NCBI RefSeq assembly: GCF_001541345.2
Contig: NZ_LMVL02000003.1
Coordinates: forward strand, 310,001-374,000
Length of the DNA stretch: 64,000 nt
Reading direction: 5' to 3'
Source of the DNA: Gillisella vitis
GTDB lineage: Bacteria > Pseudomonadota > Alphaproteobacteria > Rhizobiales > Rhizobiaceae
A program made the translations under genes and the position numbers. Shown piece after piece: positions 25,793-35,821 of this stretch. Numbering within the stretch: position 1 is the first letter of the stretch; each line of letters opens with the position of its first letter. The notes beneath the pieces are model-generated. The model was given only the letters and a program-made list of their open reading frames with translations, did no database searches and had not been told where the DNA came from.

Positions 25793-28510
25793 TCAGGCTT
25801 TCTCTGTTTTCGCGGCGGGCTTTGCCTTGGGCTTCGTCGCCTTCGGTTTGGCAGCTGCTTTCTTTGGTTTGGCGTCGGCGGCGTCATCATCCGCATCGGC
25901 CTTGGCGGCTTTCGCAGCCGGTTTTTTCGCAGGCGCCTTCTTTGCGCTGGCGGATTTGGCAGCAGGTTTCGCCTTGGTCTTGCCGCTGCCTTCCTTGGCA
26001 GCGCGCTCGACGATCAGGGCAATTGCCTCTTCCATGGTTACGGCCTGCGGGTCCATGCCTTTGGGAATGGTCGCGTTGATCTTACCCCAATTCACGTAGG
26101 GACCATAGCGGCCATCGCGTACGGTAATCGCACCGCCATCGGGGTGATCGCCGATTTCTTTCAGGGCGGCAGGTGCTGCGCGGCCACGGCCACCGGGGTT
26201 GGCCTGCTTTTCAGCCAGAACGGTGACGGCACGGTTTAGGCCGATGGTCAGCACATCCTCGATACCGTCGAGATTGGCATAGGTGCCATCATGCAGCACG
26301 AAAGGTCCGTAGCGGCCAAGCCCTGCGGTCATCATCTTGCCGGTTTCAGGGTGAAGGCCGACTTCGCGTGGCAGCGACAGCAGTGACAGCGCCTTATCGA
26401 AATCCACATCGGTCGGCGACCAGCCCTTGGGGAGCGACGAGCGCTTGGCTTCCTTGCCATCGCCACGCTGGACATAGGGGCCAAAACGGCCGCTGCGAAG
26501 CGTGATCTGTTCGCCGGTTGCGGGATCTTCACCCAGCGCCTTCGGCTCGTTGCCGACGGCTTCCGCTTCAGTGCTGCCATCGGCGGACAATTGGCGGGTA
26601 AAGTTGCATTCTGGATAGTTGGAGCAGCCGACAAAAGCGCCGTATTTACCAAGCTTCAGCGAAAGATTGCCGGTGCCGCAGACCTGGCAGATGCGGGGGT
26701 CCGAGCCATCCTCGCGCTTCGGGAAGACCAGCGGGGCCAAGGCTTCGTTCAGCGCGTCGAGCACGTTGGTGACACGCAATTCCTTGGTGCCCTCGATCTG
26801 GGCAAAGAAATTCTGCCAGAATTCGCGCAGCACGTCCTTCCAGTTCAACTCGCCAGCAGAAATCTTGTCGAGCTTTTCTTCAAGATCGGCGGTGAAATCA
26901 TATTCGACATAGCGGGTGAAAAAGCTTTCCAGGAATGCCGTCACCAAACGGCCCTTGGCTTCGGGAATCAGCTTGCGCTTGTCGATAACAACATATTCAC
27001 GGTCGCTGAGCGTCTTCAGCGTTGCGGCATAGGTGGAGGGCCGGCCAATGCCAAGCTCTTCCATCTTCTTGATCAGGGTTGCTTCCGAATAGCGCGGTGG
27101 CGGTTCGGTGAAGTGCTGGGTGGCGTTGACCTTTTGCTTGGCCAGCGCCTCGCGGGCGTTGATCTCCGGCAGGCGGCCATCTTCATCGTCGTCCTCGCTC
27201 TTTTCACCTTCTTCGCGGTGATCAGTGTAGGCAGCGATAAAGCCGTCGAAACGGATGACGGAACCAACGGCACGCAGACCGGCTTTTTCGCCCGCCTTGT
27301 CGGCAAGGATTTCAGCGGTGGTCCGCTCGATTTCGGCAGAGGCCATCTGGCTGGCAATGCCGCGCTTCCAGACCAGATCGTAAAGACGCAGCTGGTCGGC
27401 GTCGAGATAGCGGCGCACCTGATCCGGCGTCCTGGTAAAATCGGTCGGGCGGATGGCTTCATGCGCTTCCTGGGCATTTTTCGCCTTGGTGGAATAGAAG
27501 CGCGGCTTTTCCGGCATGTAGCGCGGGCCGAATTGCTGGGTAATCGCGGAGCGGGCAGCCTCAATGGCTTCCGGTGCCATTTGTACACCATCGGTACGCA
27601 TATAGGTGATCAGACCGACGGTCTCGCCGCCAATATCGACACCTTCATAAAGCTTCTGGGCCACCTGCATGGTGCGCGAGGCGGAAAAGCCGAGCTTGGA
27701 GGAGGCGGCCTGTTGCAACGTAGAGGTTGTAAACGGCGGCGATGGGTTGCGCTTGACGGGCTTGGCCTCAATCGATTCCACCACATAGTTCGCGCCGTCG
27801 AGCAGGTCTTTCAGCCGGTTGGCCATGTCGCCATTGCCGACGCTGCGCGCTTGCAAGCGCTTGCCATCGGCCGAAACCAGGCGAGCCAGGAACTCATCGC
27901 CACGCGGAGTCTTCAGAAGTGCGGACAGGTTCCAGTATTCTTCCGAGACGAAGCGTTCGATCTCGTTTTCCCGGTCGCAAACCAGCCGCAGGGCCACAGA
28001 TTGGACGCGGCCTGCCGAACGGGCACCGGGCAGCTTGCGCCACAGGACGGGCGACAGGTTGAAGCCGACCAGATAGTCCATGGCACGGCGTGCCAGATAG
28101 GCATCGACCAGATCGCCATCGATGTCGCGCGGGGCAGCCATGGCGTCGAGCACGGCCTTCTTGGTGATGGCGTTGAAAACCACGCGCTTCACCGGCTTGT
28201 CGCCAATCACCTTCTTCTTTTTGAGGAGATCCAGCACATGCCAGGAAATCGCTTCACCCTCACGATCCGGGTCGGTTGCGAGAAACAGAGCATCGGCCCC
28301 CTTCATCGCATCGGCAATGTCCTTCATGCGTTTGGCAGAGGCGGTGTCCACTTCCCATAGCATTTCGAAATCCTGATCCGGCAGGACCGAACCGTCCTTG
28401 GCAGGCAGGTCGCGGACATGGCCGAAGGAGGCGAGCACCTTATATCCCGGTCCGAGATACTTGTTGATCGTCTTGGCTTTGGCTGGGGATTCGACAACGA
28501 CTACATTCAT
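25793..28510 (-). CDS. topA: DNA topoisomerase I
   Basis: Type IA topoisomerase that relaxes negative supercoils. The 905-residue protein has the Toprim domain (VVVESPAKAKTINKYLG, then DPDREGEAISWH), active-site Tyr303 in LITYMRTDG, a zinc-binding segment with CQVCGTG and CSNYPECNF near 590-625, further C-terminal topoisomerase repeats, and a Lys/Ala-rich histone-H1-like tail over roughly the last 65 residues. Start ATG 28510. Tightly linked to rnr. Confidence 0.96.
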   Translation of the reverse strand: MNVVVVESPAKAKTINKYLGPGYKVLASFGHVRDLPAKDGSVLPDQDFEMLWEVDTASAKRMKDIADAMKGADALFLATDPDREGEAISWHVLDLLKKKKVIGDKPVKRVVFNAITKKAVLDAMAAPRDIDGDLVDAYLARRAMDYLVGFNLSPVLWRKLPGARSAGRVQSVALRLVCDRENEIERFVSEEYWNLSALLKTPRGDEFLARLVSADGKRLQARSVGNGDMANRLKDLLDGANYVVESIEAKPVKRNPSPPFTTSTLQQAASSKLGFSASRTMQVAQKLYEGVDIGGETVGLITYMRTDGVQMAPEAIEAARSAITQQFGPRYMPEKPRFYSTKAKNAQEAHEAIRPTDFTRTPDQVRRYLDADQLRLYDLVWKRGIASQMASAEIERTTAEILADKAGEKAGLRAVGSVIRFDGFIAAYTDHREEGEKSEDDDEDGRLPEINAREALAKQKVNATQHFTEPPPRYSEATLIKKMEELGIGRPSTYAATLKTLSDREYVVIDKRKLIPEAKGRLVTAFLESFFTRYVEYDFTADLEEKLDKISAGELNWKDVLREFWQNFFAQIEGTKELRVTNVLDALNEALAPLVFPKREDGSDPRICQVCGTGNLSLKLGKYGAFVGCSNYPECNFTRQLSADGSTEAEAVGNEPKALGEDPATGEQITLRSGRFGPYVQRGDGKEAKRSSLPKGWSPTDVDFDKALSLLSLPREVGLHPETGKMMTAGLGRYGPFVLHDGTYANLDGIEDVLTIGLNRAVTVLAEKQANPGGRGRAAPAALKEIGDHPDGGAITVRDGRYGPYVNWGKINATIPKGMDPQAVTMEEAIALIVERAAKEGSGKTKAKPAAKSASAKKAPAKKPAAKAAKADADDDAADAKPKKAAAKPKATKPKAKPAAKTEKA

Positions 28511-28698
28511 TCTGTTTCTCTGAACATGGCCCCGTTTGTTGCATATGGCGTCGATTCTGGCGAGGGTTCAAGCATCGATGGTTCGACATGGACAGGGATT
28601 GCGCCGGGGTCAAGTCCCCTCATGCATTTTATCCATTACACGTTTACACAACCGAAAGTTTATGAAAATGGTATTGCAATCATAAATCATTTCTGTAT

Positions 28699-28713
28699 CC
28701 TATGTTGCATAGG
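28699..28713. promoter_or_regulatory. Palindrome in the topA/small-ORF divergent region
   Basis: CCTATG-TTG-CATAGG, perfect 6-base arms around 3 bases, with an 8-base palindrome ATTGCAAT at 28673-28680 nearby, in an AT-rich part of the 250-base gap between topA and the 68-residue ORF. A candidate operator; the regulator is unknown. Confidence 0.4.
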
Positions 28714-28760
28714 TAGCAATAATACATATTCAGGTTGTATTTCCACGACGGGAACACGTA

Positions 28761-28967
28761 ATGACGGGCAGTGGCGCAGCGGAACTTCATAGCCGGGAAA
28801 GCATAGCCTATGTGCGCCAGATGCTGGGCGAATTGAGGCTGGTCGCTGAAAAGGAAGGCGCACAAATGCTGTGCTACCTGATCGAGATGGCCTTTGAAGA
28901 GGCTGGTGATCTTCAACGCCGCCATAAAGTGCCAAGAATGATCTCAAACGCCAAACGATCGGTTTGA
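28761..28967 (+). CDS. Small conserved-looking hypothetical protein
   Basis: A 68-residue soluble, mostly helical protein (ESIAYVRQMLGELRLVAEKE, then MLCYLIEMAFEEAGD), resembling small rhizobial proteins of unknown function. ATG 28761 follows GGGAAC. It is the only forward gene within a long reverse-strand block, sitting between dprA and topA, and a palindrome lies 48 bases upstream. The amphipathic helices suggest a partner-binding or oligomeric protein; no function is assigned. Confidence 0.65.
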   Translation: MTGSGAAELHSRESIAYVRQMLGELRLVAEKEGAQMLCYLIEMAFEEAGDLQRRHKVPRMISNAKRSV

Positions 28968-29001
28968 AATCTTTCAATACGCGAATGCGCGAAAGCCAGC
29001 T

Positions 29002-30153
29002 CTAATCCAGCGGCGCAATCGAAACCAGGCCACCGGGATGACGGTGCAGGCGACCGGCAATATCCAGTTCCAGCATCACCAGATAGACGGCAGATGGTGG
29101 CAATTGCGTGTGGCGAATGATATCATCGACTTCGACCGGCGTTATGCCAAGTGCATCGATGATCCGACTGCGATCCTGTTCACCGGGTGGCTGGTTGAAG
29201 GTCTCGCTTTCTTCATAGACAGGCTCTTCCACCTGCGGCTGGGAAAACAAGTCAATACTGCTGAGCGGCGATAGCGCCTCGAGAATATCCCTGGCCTCGG
29301 TGGTGATCGTTGCGCCGTTTTTCAACAATCCATTGGTACCGTGACAGCGCGGATCGAGCGGCGAGCCCGGTACGGCAAACACCAGCCGTCCGAAATCGGC
29401 GGCCAGCCGTGCGGTAATCAGTGAGCCGGAGCGGCTGGCGGCTTCGATGACCACAACCCCAAGTGAGGTTCCGGCAATCAATCGGTTGCGTCTTGGAAAA
29501 TCACGGGCGCGGGGCTCCCAGCCAAACGGCATTTCGCTGATCGCCACACCCTTGCCATCCCAGATGTCTTTCAGCAGGTCGACATTCTCAGGCGGGTAGG
29601 GCCGGTCGAGTCCACCGGCCAGGGCGGCCATCGTGCCTGTTTCCAGGCTTGCCCGATGCGCGCCCGCGTCGATGCCGCGCGCCAGACCTGAGGTGATGGT
29701 GTAGCCGGTTATGCCGCAATCGCGTGCCAGCAGGGCTGCCATTTTCACGCCGCTGATCGAGGCATTTCGCGATCCGACAATGCCGATGGATGGGCGGATG
29801 GCGGTACTGCCCTGGCCTTTCATCGCCAGAAGCGGCGGTGCCGCGTCGATCTGGCGCAGCGCCGGTGGATAGTCCGGCTCGCCGATCCCGACGAATCGCG
29901 CACCGAATTTGCGGGCAAAGTCGAGCTCGCGTTCAGCCTCGGCCACTGTGGCAATGCGGATGGAGCGGGTGGCCCCGCCGCGCTGCGACAATTCCGGCAG
30001 CATGTCCAGGGCGCGTTCGGCGGTGCCGAAATTGTTGATAAGGTCGCGAAAGGTGGCTGGGCCGACGTTGTCGGAGCGGATCAGCCTCAGCCAGGCGGTT
30101 CTTTGTTTTTCCGTCAGGGCGATCCCCGAGCGTCCCGAACCGCCAGCCGACAT
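29002..30153 (-). CDS. dprA: DNA-processing protein DprA
   Basis: Binds incoming single-stranded DNA and loads RecA during transformation. The 383-residue protein has an N-terminal helix-hairpin-helix-like region (NVGPATFRDLINNFG), the Rossmann-like DprA core with GIVGSRNAS, SGLARGIDAGAHRASL and PRRNRLIAGTS, and a C-terminal winged-helix region (DIIRHTQLPPSAVYLVMLEL). It follows plsY by six bases and ends the pyrB operon. Many rhizobia carry dprA without known natural competence. Confidence 0.95.
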   Translation of the reverse strand: MSAGGSGRSGIALTEKQRTAWLRLIRSDNVGPATFRDLINNFGTAERALDMLPELSQRGGATRSIRIATVAEAERELDFARKFGARFVGIGEPDYPPALRQIDAAPPLLAMKGQGSTAIRPSIGIVGSRNASISGVKMAALLARDCGITGYTITSGLARGIDAGAHRASLETGTMAALAGGLDRPYPPENVDLLKDIWDGKGVAISEMPFGWEPRARDFPRRNRLIAGTSLGVVVIEAASRSGSLITARLAADFGRLVFAVPGSPLDPRCHGTNGLLKNGATITTEARDILEALSPLSSIDLFSQPQVEEPVYEESETFNQPPGEQDRSRIIDALGITPVEVDDIIRHTQLPPSAVYLVMLELDIAGRLHRHPGGLVSIAPLD

Positions 30154-30159
30154 GGTGTG

Positions 30160-30789
30160 CTATCCTTTTTTACCGATCTTGCTCTCGGTGCCTGAAATAA
30201 GTCTTTCAATATTCGCCTTGTGCTTGCCCCAGGTGATCACGGTCATTGCAGACGTGATCATGGCAGCTTCCGGCTGACCGAGTATCCACAATGCAACCGG
30301 AATGACAAGAGTTGCAACCAATGCTGATAGCGAGGAATAGCGGCTGAGAAAAGCAATCGACAGCCAGACGATGGCAAACACCAGCACCATCAACGGAAAA
30401 ATCCCGAGCAATGTGCCGATATAGGTAGCCACGCCCTTGCCGCCCTTGAAGCCCAGCCAGACCGGGAACAGGTGGCCGATAAAGGCGGCAAAGCCGCCAA
30501 GCAGACCCGGCAGATGCACCGCATCGGATCCGAACAATTTCTGGGCGATCAGCGCCGCAGCCGTTGCCTTCAGGGCGTCGAGCAGCAGGGTGGCTGCGGC
30601 CAGCTTCTTATTGCCAGTGCGCAGAACATTGGTGGCACCAATATTGCCGGAACCGATATTGCGCACGTCGCCCAGGCCCGCCATCCGGGTCAGCAGCAGT
30701 CCGAAGGGGATGGAGCCGAGCAGATAGCCGATCGCCAGCGAGGCGATAAGGGCAGTGATCGTCACCTGGCTGTAATCGAGGCTGGGCAT
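30160..30789 (-). CDS. plsY: Acyl-phosphate glycerol-3-phosphate acyltransferase
   Basis: First acylation step of phospholipid synthesis, moving an acyl group from acyl-phosphate to glycerol-3-phosphate. The 209-residue inner-membrane protein has the PlsY motifs [20 protein letters not shown] and FKGGKGVAT, with several membrane helices. AGGAA precedes the ATG at 30789. Placed between the pyrC-like gene and dprA with short spacing, so it is in that operon. Confidence 0.95.
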   Translation of the reverse strand: MPSLDYSQVTITALIASLAIGYLLGSIPFGLLLTRMAGLGDVRNIGSGNIGATNVLRTGNKKLAAATLLLDALKATAAALIAQKLFGSDAVHLPGLLGGFAAFIGHLFPVWLGFKGGKGVATYIGTLLGIFPLMVLVFAIVWLSIAFLSRYSSLSALVATLVIPVALWILGQPEAAMITSAMTVITWGKHKANIERLISGTESKIGKKG

Positions 30790-30806
30790 GATCGGTTCCT
30801 ATAGGT

Positions 30807-32099
30807 TCAAGACAGAGAAAACACCGGACGGCCAGCCACATAGGTGGCGACGGCGCGACCGGAAAAGCGGGCGTCTTCAAAGGGTGTATTCTTGGAGCGA
30901 GACAGCAGCGCTTCCTTGGACACCAGCCAGGGCTCGTCCAGATCGATGAGCACGATATCGGCCTTTGCGCCCGGCTTCAACGTGCCAGCATCCAGCCCGA
31001 AAATTTCGGCAGGCCGGGTGGACATCGCATCGATCAGCCGCATCAGCGGCACCTGACCGGCATGATGCAGCCTGAGAGCCGCTGCCAGCAAGGTTTCCAG
31101 GCCGACCGCGCCATCGGCAGCATCGCCGAACGGCAGGCGCTTGGTATCGACATCCTGCGGATCATGGGCCGACACGATGATGTCGATATCGCCGCTCGCT
31201 AGGGCCTCGACCATCGCCACCCGATCATCCTCGGTCCGCAGCGGCGGCGCCAGCTTGAAGAAGGTGCGGTATTCGCCGATATCGTTTTCGTTCAGCGACA
31301 GATTGTTGATGGAAATGCCGCAGGTAACGTTTGCGCCGCGTGAGCGGGCAAGCTTGATGGCCTCCACCGAGCCTGGAACCGAAATCTTGGCGGCATGATA
31401 TTTTGCCCGCGTCAGTCCGGCGATGCGCAGATCGCGTTCCAGCGGAATGATTTCGGCCTCTCTCGGCACGCCAGACAAGCCCAACCAGCTGGCAAACAGG
31501 CCCTCGTTCATCACGCCATTGCCGAGATATTTTTCGTGCAGTTCCAGCGAAATCACCGCGCCGAATTCCCGCGCATAGGTCATCGCCCGGCGCAGCACCA
31601 GCGTATCGTCCAGCCCATGGCGGCCATTGGTGAAGCAGACGGCACCCGCCTGTTGCAACAGGCCGAATTCGGTCATTTCCTCGCCGCGCAGCCGACGGGT
31701 CAGGGCCGCTGCCGGATAGATATTGACCGGCGATTTTTCCCGCGCCGCGTTCTTGATGAATTCCACCAGGGCGATGTCATCGATGACAGGATCGGTATCC
31801 GGCATCATCACGAAGGAGGTGACGCCGCCAGCCGCTGCGGCCTTGCCGGCGGAGGCCAGTGTTTCGCGGTGCTCACCACCGGGTTCGCCGACAAACACCT
31901 GCGCATCCACCAGACCCGGTGCCGCTACCAGTCCTTTGCAGTCCCTGATCTCGGCACCCTCTGGTGCGCCCTGATTGCGGGCATCGGCACCGGCGGCCAG
32001 AATGTGGCCGTCAGCACCGACGATAATGCTGCCAACCTCATCCAGCGAACGGGATGGGTCGATAATGCGGGCATTGTTGAAGACAAGCGGCTTGTTCAT
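30807..32099 (-). CDS. pyrC': Dihydroorotase-like protein lacking metal ligands (PyrC'/PyrX type)
   Basis: A 430-residue amidohydrolase-fold protein homologous to type I dihydroorotase. Active enzymes have a His-x-His metal pair in DxHxHxREPG; here residues 65-74 read [10 protein letters not shown], so both His are replaced (Gln67, Phe69). The usual HxxH segment reads YHAAK and the catalytic TDHAPH segment reads SAHDPQ. It is therefore probably catalytically inactive, as PyrC' of pseudomonads, which serves as a structural partner of aspartate transcarbamylase. Its ATG overlaps the pyrB stop by four bases, supporting complex formation. Usually annotated simply as pyrC. Confidence 0.85.
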   Translation of the reverse strand: MNKPLVFNNARIIDPSRSLDEVGSIIVGADGHILAAGADARNQGAPEGAEIRDCKGLVAAPGLVDAQVFVGEPGGEHRETLASAGKAAAAGGVTSFVMMPDTDPVIDDIALVEFIKNAAREKSPVNIYPAAALTRRLRGEEMTEFGLLQQAGAVCFTNGRHGLDDTLVLRRAMTYAREFGAVISLELHEKYLGNGVMNEGLFASWLGLSGVPREAEIIPLERDLRIAGLTRAKYHAAKISVPGSVEAIKLARSRGANVTCGISINNLSLNENDIGEYRTFFKLAPPLRTEDDRVAMVEALASGDIDIIVSAHDPQDVDTKRLPFGDAADGAVGLETLLAAALRLHHAGQVPLMRLIDAMSTRPAEIFGLDAGTLKPGAKADIVLIDLDEPWLVSKEALLSRSKNTPFEDARFSGRAVATYVAGRPVFSLS

Positions 32100-33052
32100 G
32101 CGCCAACTCCTTCGCTACGCGGGCCGTTATTGTCAGAGATCAGCAGCGATTCCATCACGGCCATGCGCACGGCGACGCCCATCTCGACCTGGCTTTCGAT
32201 GACGCTTTGCGGCCCATCGGCCACATCGGAGGCGATTTCCACTCCTCGGTTCATCGGCCCGGGATGCATGACCAGGGCGTCTTCCTTGGCGGCTTTCAGC
32301 TTTTCAGCATCAAGCCCGTAGAAGTGGAAATATTCGCGGATCGATGGGACAAACGACCCTGCCATGCGCTCGCGCTGCAAGCGCAGCATCATCACCACAT
32401 CTGCGCCCTTCAGGCCTTCCTTCATATCGTGGAAGACTTCGACGCTCATATCGGCAATGCCTGATGGCAGCAGCGTGGCGGGGGCCACGACCCTGACGCG
32501 CGCGCCCATGGCATTGAGCAGGAGAATATTGGAACGGGCCACGCGGGAATGCAGCACGTCGCCACAGATTGCGACGATGATCCGCGACAGCTTACCCTTG
32601 GCGCGCCGGATGGTCAGCGCGTCGAGCAGCGCCTGGGTTGGATGTTCATGTTGGCCATCGCCGGCATTGATCACCGCGCAGGCGACCTTTTGCGACAGAA
32701 GCGCTGCGGCACCGGCCGAGGCATGGCGCACGACCAGCACGTCCGGGTGCATGGCATTCAGCGTCATCGCCGTATCGATCAGCGTTTCGCCTTTCTTGAC
32801 CGACGAATTGCCGACCGACATGTTCATCACATCGGCACCGAGCCGCTTGCCCGCCAGCTCAAAGGATGACTGGGTGCGGGTGGAGGCCTCGAAAAACAGG
32901 TTGATCTGGGTCAGACCGCGCAGGGTTGAGGTCTTTTTTTCGCGCTGGCGGCTGATTTTTACCGCTTCGTCAGCTTTATCGAGCAGATAGGTAATATCGG
33001 TTTCGGTAAGGCCCTTGATGCCAATCAAATGGCGATGGGGAAAGAAGACCAT
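32096..33052 (-). CDS. pyrB: Aspartate carbamoyltransferase catalytic subunit
   Basis: Condenses carbamoyl phosphate and aspartate in pyrimidine synthesis. The 318-residue protein has the carbamoyl-phosphate loop [12 protein letters not shown] (STRT at 57-60), the [11 protein letters not shown] motif and a [12 protein letters not shown] segment near the C-terminus. Two ATGs occur: 33058 lies only three bases from AGGAG, while 33052 is nine away and gives the usual [11 protein letters not shown] start, so the latter is used. Its leader contains a dispersed repeat (33070-33112). No pyrI regulatory gene is visible; the PyrC-like protein is the likely partner. Confidence 0.95.
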   Translation of the reverse strand: MVFFPHRHLIGIKGLTETDITYLLDKADEAVKISRQREKKTSTLRGLTQINLFFEASTRTQSSFELAGKRLGADVMNMSVGNSSVKKGETLIDTAMTLNAMHPDVLVVRHASAGAAALLSQKVACAVINAGDGQHEHPTQALLDALTIRRAKGKLSRIIVAICGDVLHSRVARSNILLLNAMGARVRVVAPATLLPSGIADMSVEVFHDMKEGLKGADVVMMLRLQRERMAGSFVPSIREYFHFYGLDAEKLKAAKEDALVMHPGPMNRGVEIASDVADGPQSVIESQVEMGVAVRMAVMESLLISDNNGPRSEGVGA

Positions 33053-33069
33053 GCGCATGTTCTCCTAGA

Positions 33070-33112
33070 GTTTGTCAGGGAAAAATGGAAACCGGTTTTC
33101 CGAAAGACAAAC
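33070..33112. repeat. Dispersed palindromic repeat, copy 3, in the pyrB leader
   Basis: GTTTGTC (33070-33076) and GACAAAC (33106-33112) form perfect ends around the core TGGAAACCGGTTTTCCG, itself partly palindromic. It starts 18 bases upstream of the pyrB start, so it will be in the pyrB 5' leader. The rest of the 300-base gap to the AidB-like gene holds only presumed promoters. Confidence 0.6.
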
Positions 33113-33355
33113 GATAATAAAAGACTTCAGAATTTTCGGTTTCATGGCGAAACCAGGGACTCCGAAGGGATCGCGCGGTCTATAAAGACTGCGATGATCA
33201 GGAGCAAGCCTGCTTGAGGCGTGCAAGCCGTTGTCCCCCGTTTTGGACGGTTGACCTGACCCATGCTGTCGCAAATACGCGCAAACGTGTTAAAGACCAT
33301 CGACAAAGATCGATTTGCGGCATTGCTGTAAGAAAAGATAAAAATTGGAACGCGG

Positions 33356-34999
33356 ATGAGCCGTACGGAAGACAAATTGCTGGAACTCAATCAGCCAAGG
33401 CCCTGGTCCGGCGTGAACGCCTTTCGCACCGATCCGCTGGTGGTCGATATTACCAATGGCCTCAGCCGCAACCTGCGCGATGAATATGATACGCTTGGCC
33501 GTTATGTGACCTCGCATGAGGCGCAGGAACTGGCCCGCATGGCCAACCACAATCCGCCGGAACTGCGCACCCATGGGCCGCGCGGCGAGCGGCTGGACGT
33601 GGTGGAGTTTCATCCGGCCTGGCATGCGCTGATGCGCCGCTCCATGGCCACCGGCCTGCATTCCTCCGTCTGGGAAAATTTAGCTGATGCACGCGGCCAG
33701 GATCACAAGGCCCGCGCCGTGCGATTCTATCTCACCGCCCAGTTGGAATGCGGCCATCTCTGCCCGCTGACCATGACCAGCGCCTCGGTTGCCGCCCTGA
33801 TGGGCTCGCCCCGGGTGCAGAAGGAATGGGCGCCGAAGATTCTGTCGCGCAAATATGACAGCTCTAACCGTCCCGCCATGCAGAAATCCGCCATTACCAT
33901 TGGCATGGGCATGACGGAGAAACAGGGCGGCACCGATGTGCGCGCCAATATCTCCACCGCCACACGGGTGGGCGAGGGGATCTACCGGCTGTCCGGCCAC
34001 AAATGGTTCATGTCGGCACCGATGAGCGATGGTTTCGTCATGCTGGCGCAAATGCCTGAAGGCGTCGGCTGTTTTCTGGTGCCCCGCCTGCTGGAAGACG
34101 GTTCGGCCAATGGCTTGCAGTTCCAACGGCTGAAGGACAAGATCGGCAATCGCTCTAATGCCTCCTCCGAGGTCGAATTTACCGATGCCTTTGGCTTCCT
34201 GCTGGGCGAGCAAGGCGGCGGCATCCGCACGATCCTGGAAATGGTGACGCTGACTCGGCTGGATTGCGCGCTGGCCTCTGCGGGCATCATGCGCGCCTCG
34301 ATGGCGGAAGCTGTCCACCATGTGCGGGGCCGATCGGTGTTTGGCAAGAAGCTGGTCGATCAGCCGATCATGACCCGCGTTCTGGCCGATATGGCGCTGG
34401 ATGTGGCGGCGGCAACGGCGCTGTCCTTCCGGCTGGCCGAGGCCTTCGACCGCGCCCGTGATAATCCTGCGGATGCGGCTTACGCACGGGTGATGACGCC
34501 GGTGGTGAAATACTGGGTCTGCAAAATGGCGCCGCCGCTGATCTATGAAGCGATGGAATGCATCGGCGGCAGCGGCTACGTGGAAGAACGCGCCATTGCC
34601 CGCCATTACCGCGAGGCCCCGGTCAATGCCATCTGGGAAGGTTCCGGCAACGTGATGGCGCTGGACGTGTTGCGCGTGCTGGCACGTGGCAAGGACCTGT
34701 TCGAAATGGTATTTGCCGAGCTGGAACGCGATCTCGGCCCATCCGGCCGCAAGACCGTCGAAGTGCTGCGCGCCGCCATGGCGCTCTGCGAACGCGACGA
34801 AGGTGCCGCCCGCCTGCTGGTCGAGCAAATGGCACTCGCCGCCGCCGCCGCCGAGCTTTACCGCATGGGGGCAGGCAAGATTGCTGACGCCTTTCTTGAG
34901 ACGCGCCTGACAGGCGGGTGGCGCAATACTTACGGTGTGCTCGATGCGCGATTCGACAGCCGGTATTTGATTGATTTGCTGTATCCGGCGGTGGATTGA
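33356..34999 (+). CDS. aidB: AidB-like acyl-CoA dehydrogenase family protein
   Basis: A 547-residue flavoprotein of the acyl-CoA dehydrogenase family. The N-terminal NQPRPWSGVNAFRTDP, the LTMTSASVAAL region, AITIGMGMTEKQGGTDVRAN and late YEAMECIGGSGYVEE match the AidB subgroup, which in E. coli is part of the adaptive response to alkylation damage. The true substrate of AidB proteins is unclear. No ada or alkB neighbour is visible here, so regulation by alkylation is not supported by context. Start ATG 33356. Confidence 0.88.
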   Translation: MSRTEDKLLELNQPRPWSGVNAFRTDPLVVDITNGLSRNLRDEYDTLGRYVTSHEAQELARMANHNPPELRTHGPRGERLDVVEFHPAWHALMRRSMATGLHSSVWENLADARGQDHKARAVRFYLTAQLECGHLCPLTMTSASVAALMGSPRVQKEWAPKILSRKYDSSNRPAMQKSAITIGMGMTEKQGGTDVRANISTATRVGEGIYRLSGHKWFMSAPMSDGFVMLAQMPEGVGCFLVPRLLEDGSANGLQFQRLKDKIGNRSNASSEVEFTDAFGFLLGEQGGGIRTILEMVTLTRLDCALASAGIMRASMAEAVHHVRGRSVFGKKLVDQPIMTRVLADMALDVAAATALSFRLAEAFDRARDNPADAAYARVMTPVVKYWVCKMAPPLIYEAMECIGGSGYVEERAIARHYREAPVNAIWEGSGNVMALDVLRVLARGKDLFEMVFAELERDLGPSGRKTVEVLRAAMALCERDEGAARLLVEQMALAAAAAELYRMGAGKIADAFLETRLTGGWRNTYGVLDARFDSRYLIDLLYPAVD

Positions 35000-35059
35000 G
35001 ACGCGGTTCCGGAACTCAGTTTTTACAAAGCTTGATACGCGCAAGGACGTGACGTCATC

Positions 35060-35488
35060 ATGCAGATGCCCCGGATTGAAATCGTCGAGGATAACGTTAC
35101 GTCGCAGCAGAAGGCGTCAATTCTCGATGCTTTGCTGACCTACAATAATGCGATGGCTCGGCACACTGTCTATGTCGAATTCGCGATTGTTTTGCGGCAC
35201 CCGGAGAGCGGGGATGTTATTGGCGGTTTATATGGTCTGACGGATCACGGATGGAGTTTTGTAAAGCTGTTGGTCGTCCCTGAGGCCTATCGGGGATTGG
35301 GTCTTGGCCGACGCCTGATGGCGGAAGCAGAGGCGATCGCCCGCCGCCACGAAAGCGAAGGACTTTGGCTGGAGACCTTCGATTTTCAGGCCCGTCCGTT
35401 CTATGAAAAGCTTGGATTTCAGCTGTTTGGCGAGCTTGAGGCAGGCGAAAAAGCCCATGGACAATTTTTTCTGAAAAAGCGCTTTTAA
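35060..35488 (+). CDS. GNAT family N-acetyltransferase
   Basis: A 142-residue acetyl-CoA-dependent transferase. The acetyl-CoA binding motif A is VVPEAYRGLGLGRRLMAEAE (residues about 73-92), followed by the motif B-like FYEKLGFQLFGEL. Substrate unknown. It lies 60 bases after the AidB-like gene, in the same direction, and may be cotranscribed. A GTGACGTCATC segment precedes the ATG at 35060. Confidence 0.87.
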   Translation: MQMPRIEIVEDNVTSQQKASILDALLTYNNAMARHTVYVEFAIVLRHPESGDVIGGLYGLTDHGWSFVKLLVVPEAYRGLGLGRRLMAEAEAIARRHESEGLWLETFDFQARPFYEKLGFQLFGELEAGEKAHGQFFLKKRF

Positions 35489-35620
35489 TGTGGGGTGAAG
35501 ACCCGCCGCCAATCTATCCACAGCCCCACCTCCAAAAATTAACCTTAATAAAAGGTTTACGTTGTGCGGCATTCATTAACCGTTAACTCTGCTGGTGAAT
35601 GCAACCAATAGGGGCGGGTA

Positions 35621-35821
35621 ATGATGACTGGCCTTCGGAAATATCTGGCACTGGGCGTCATGATGGCGTTCTTTGCCGTTTTGGCATTGGATATTGCGGT
35701 GCCGGCATTGGTGCTGTCTGTCATGGCGGCGATCAATTGGCTGGTGCTGAAGGCACCGGATGATCTTTTCGACCATCTCCTGCCGCGTCTATCCGTCTCG
35801 GTTAAGGGGAGGCTGGTATGA
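35621..35821 (+). CDS. Small membrane protein of unknown function
   Basis: A 66-residue protein with one long or two short hydrophobic helices (residues about 8-46) and a short basic C-terminal end. ATG 35621 is preceded by GGGGCGGG. Its stop overlaps the start of the next gene (ATGA), indicating translational coupling. I do not recognise the family; its role is probably linked to that of the next membrane protein. An AT-rich promoter-like segment with TTAACCGTTAAC lies upstream. Confidence 0.6.
   Translation: MMTGLRKYLALGVMMAFFAVLALDIAVPALVLSVMAAINWLVLKAPDDLFDHLLPRLSVSVKGRLV

Noticed and set aside
26591..28360. 589-codon forward frame opposite topA
   Set aside because: Shadow of topoisomerase I, whose motifs are unmistakable.
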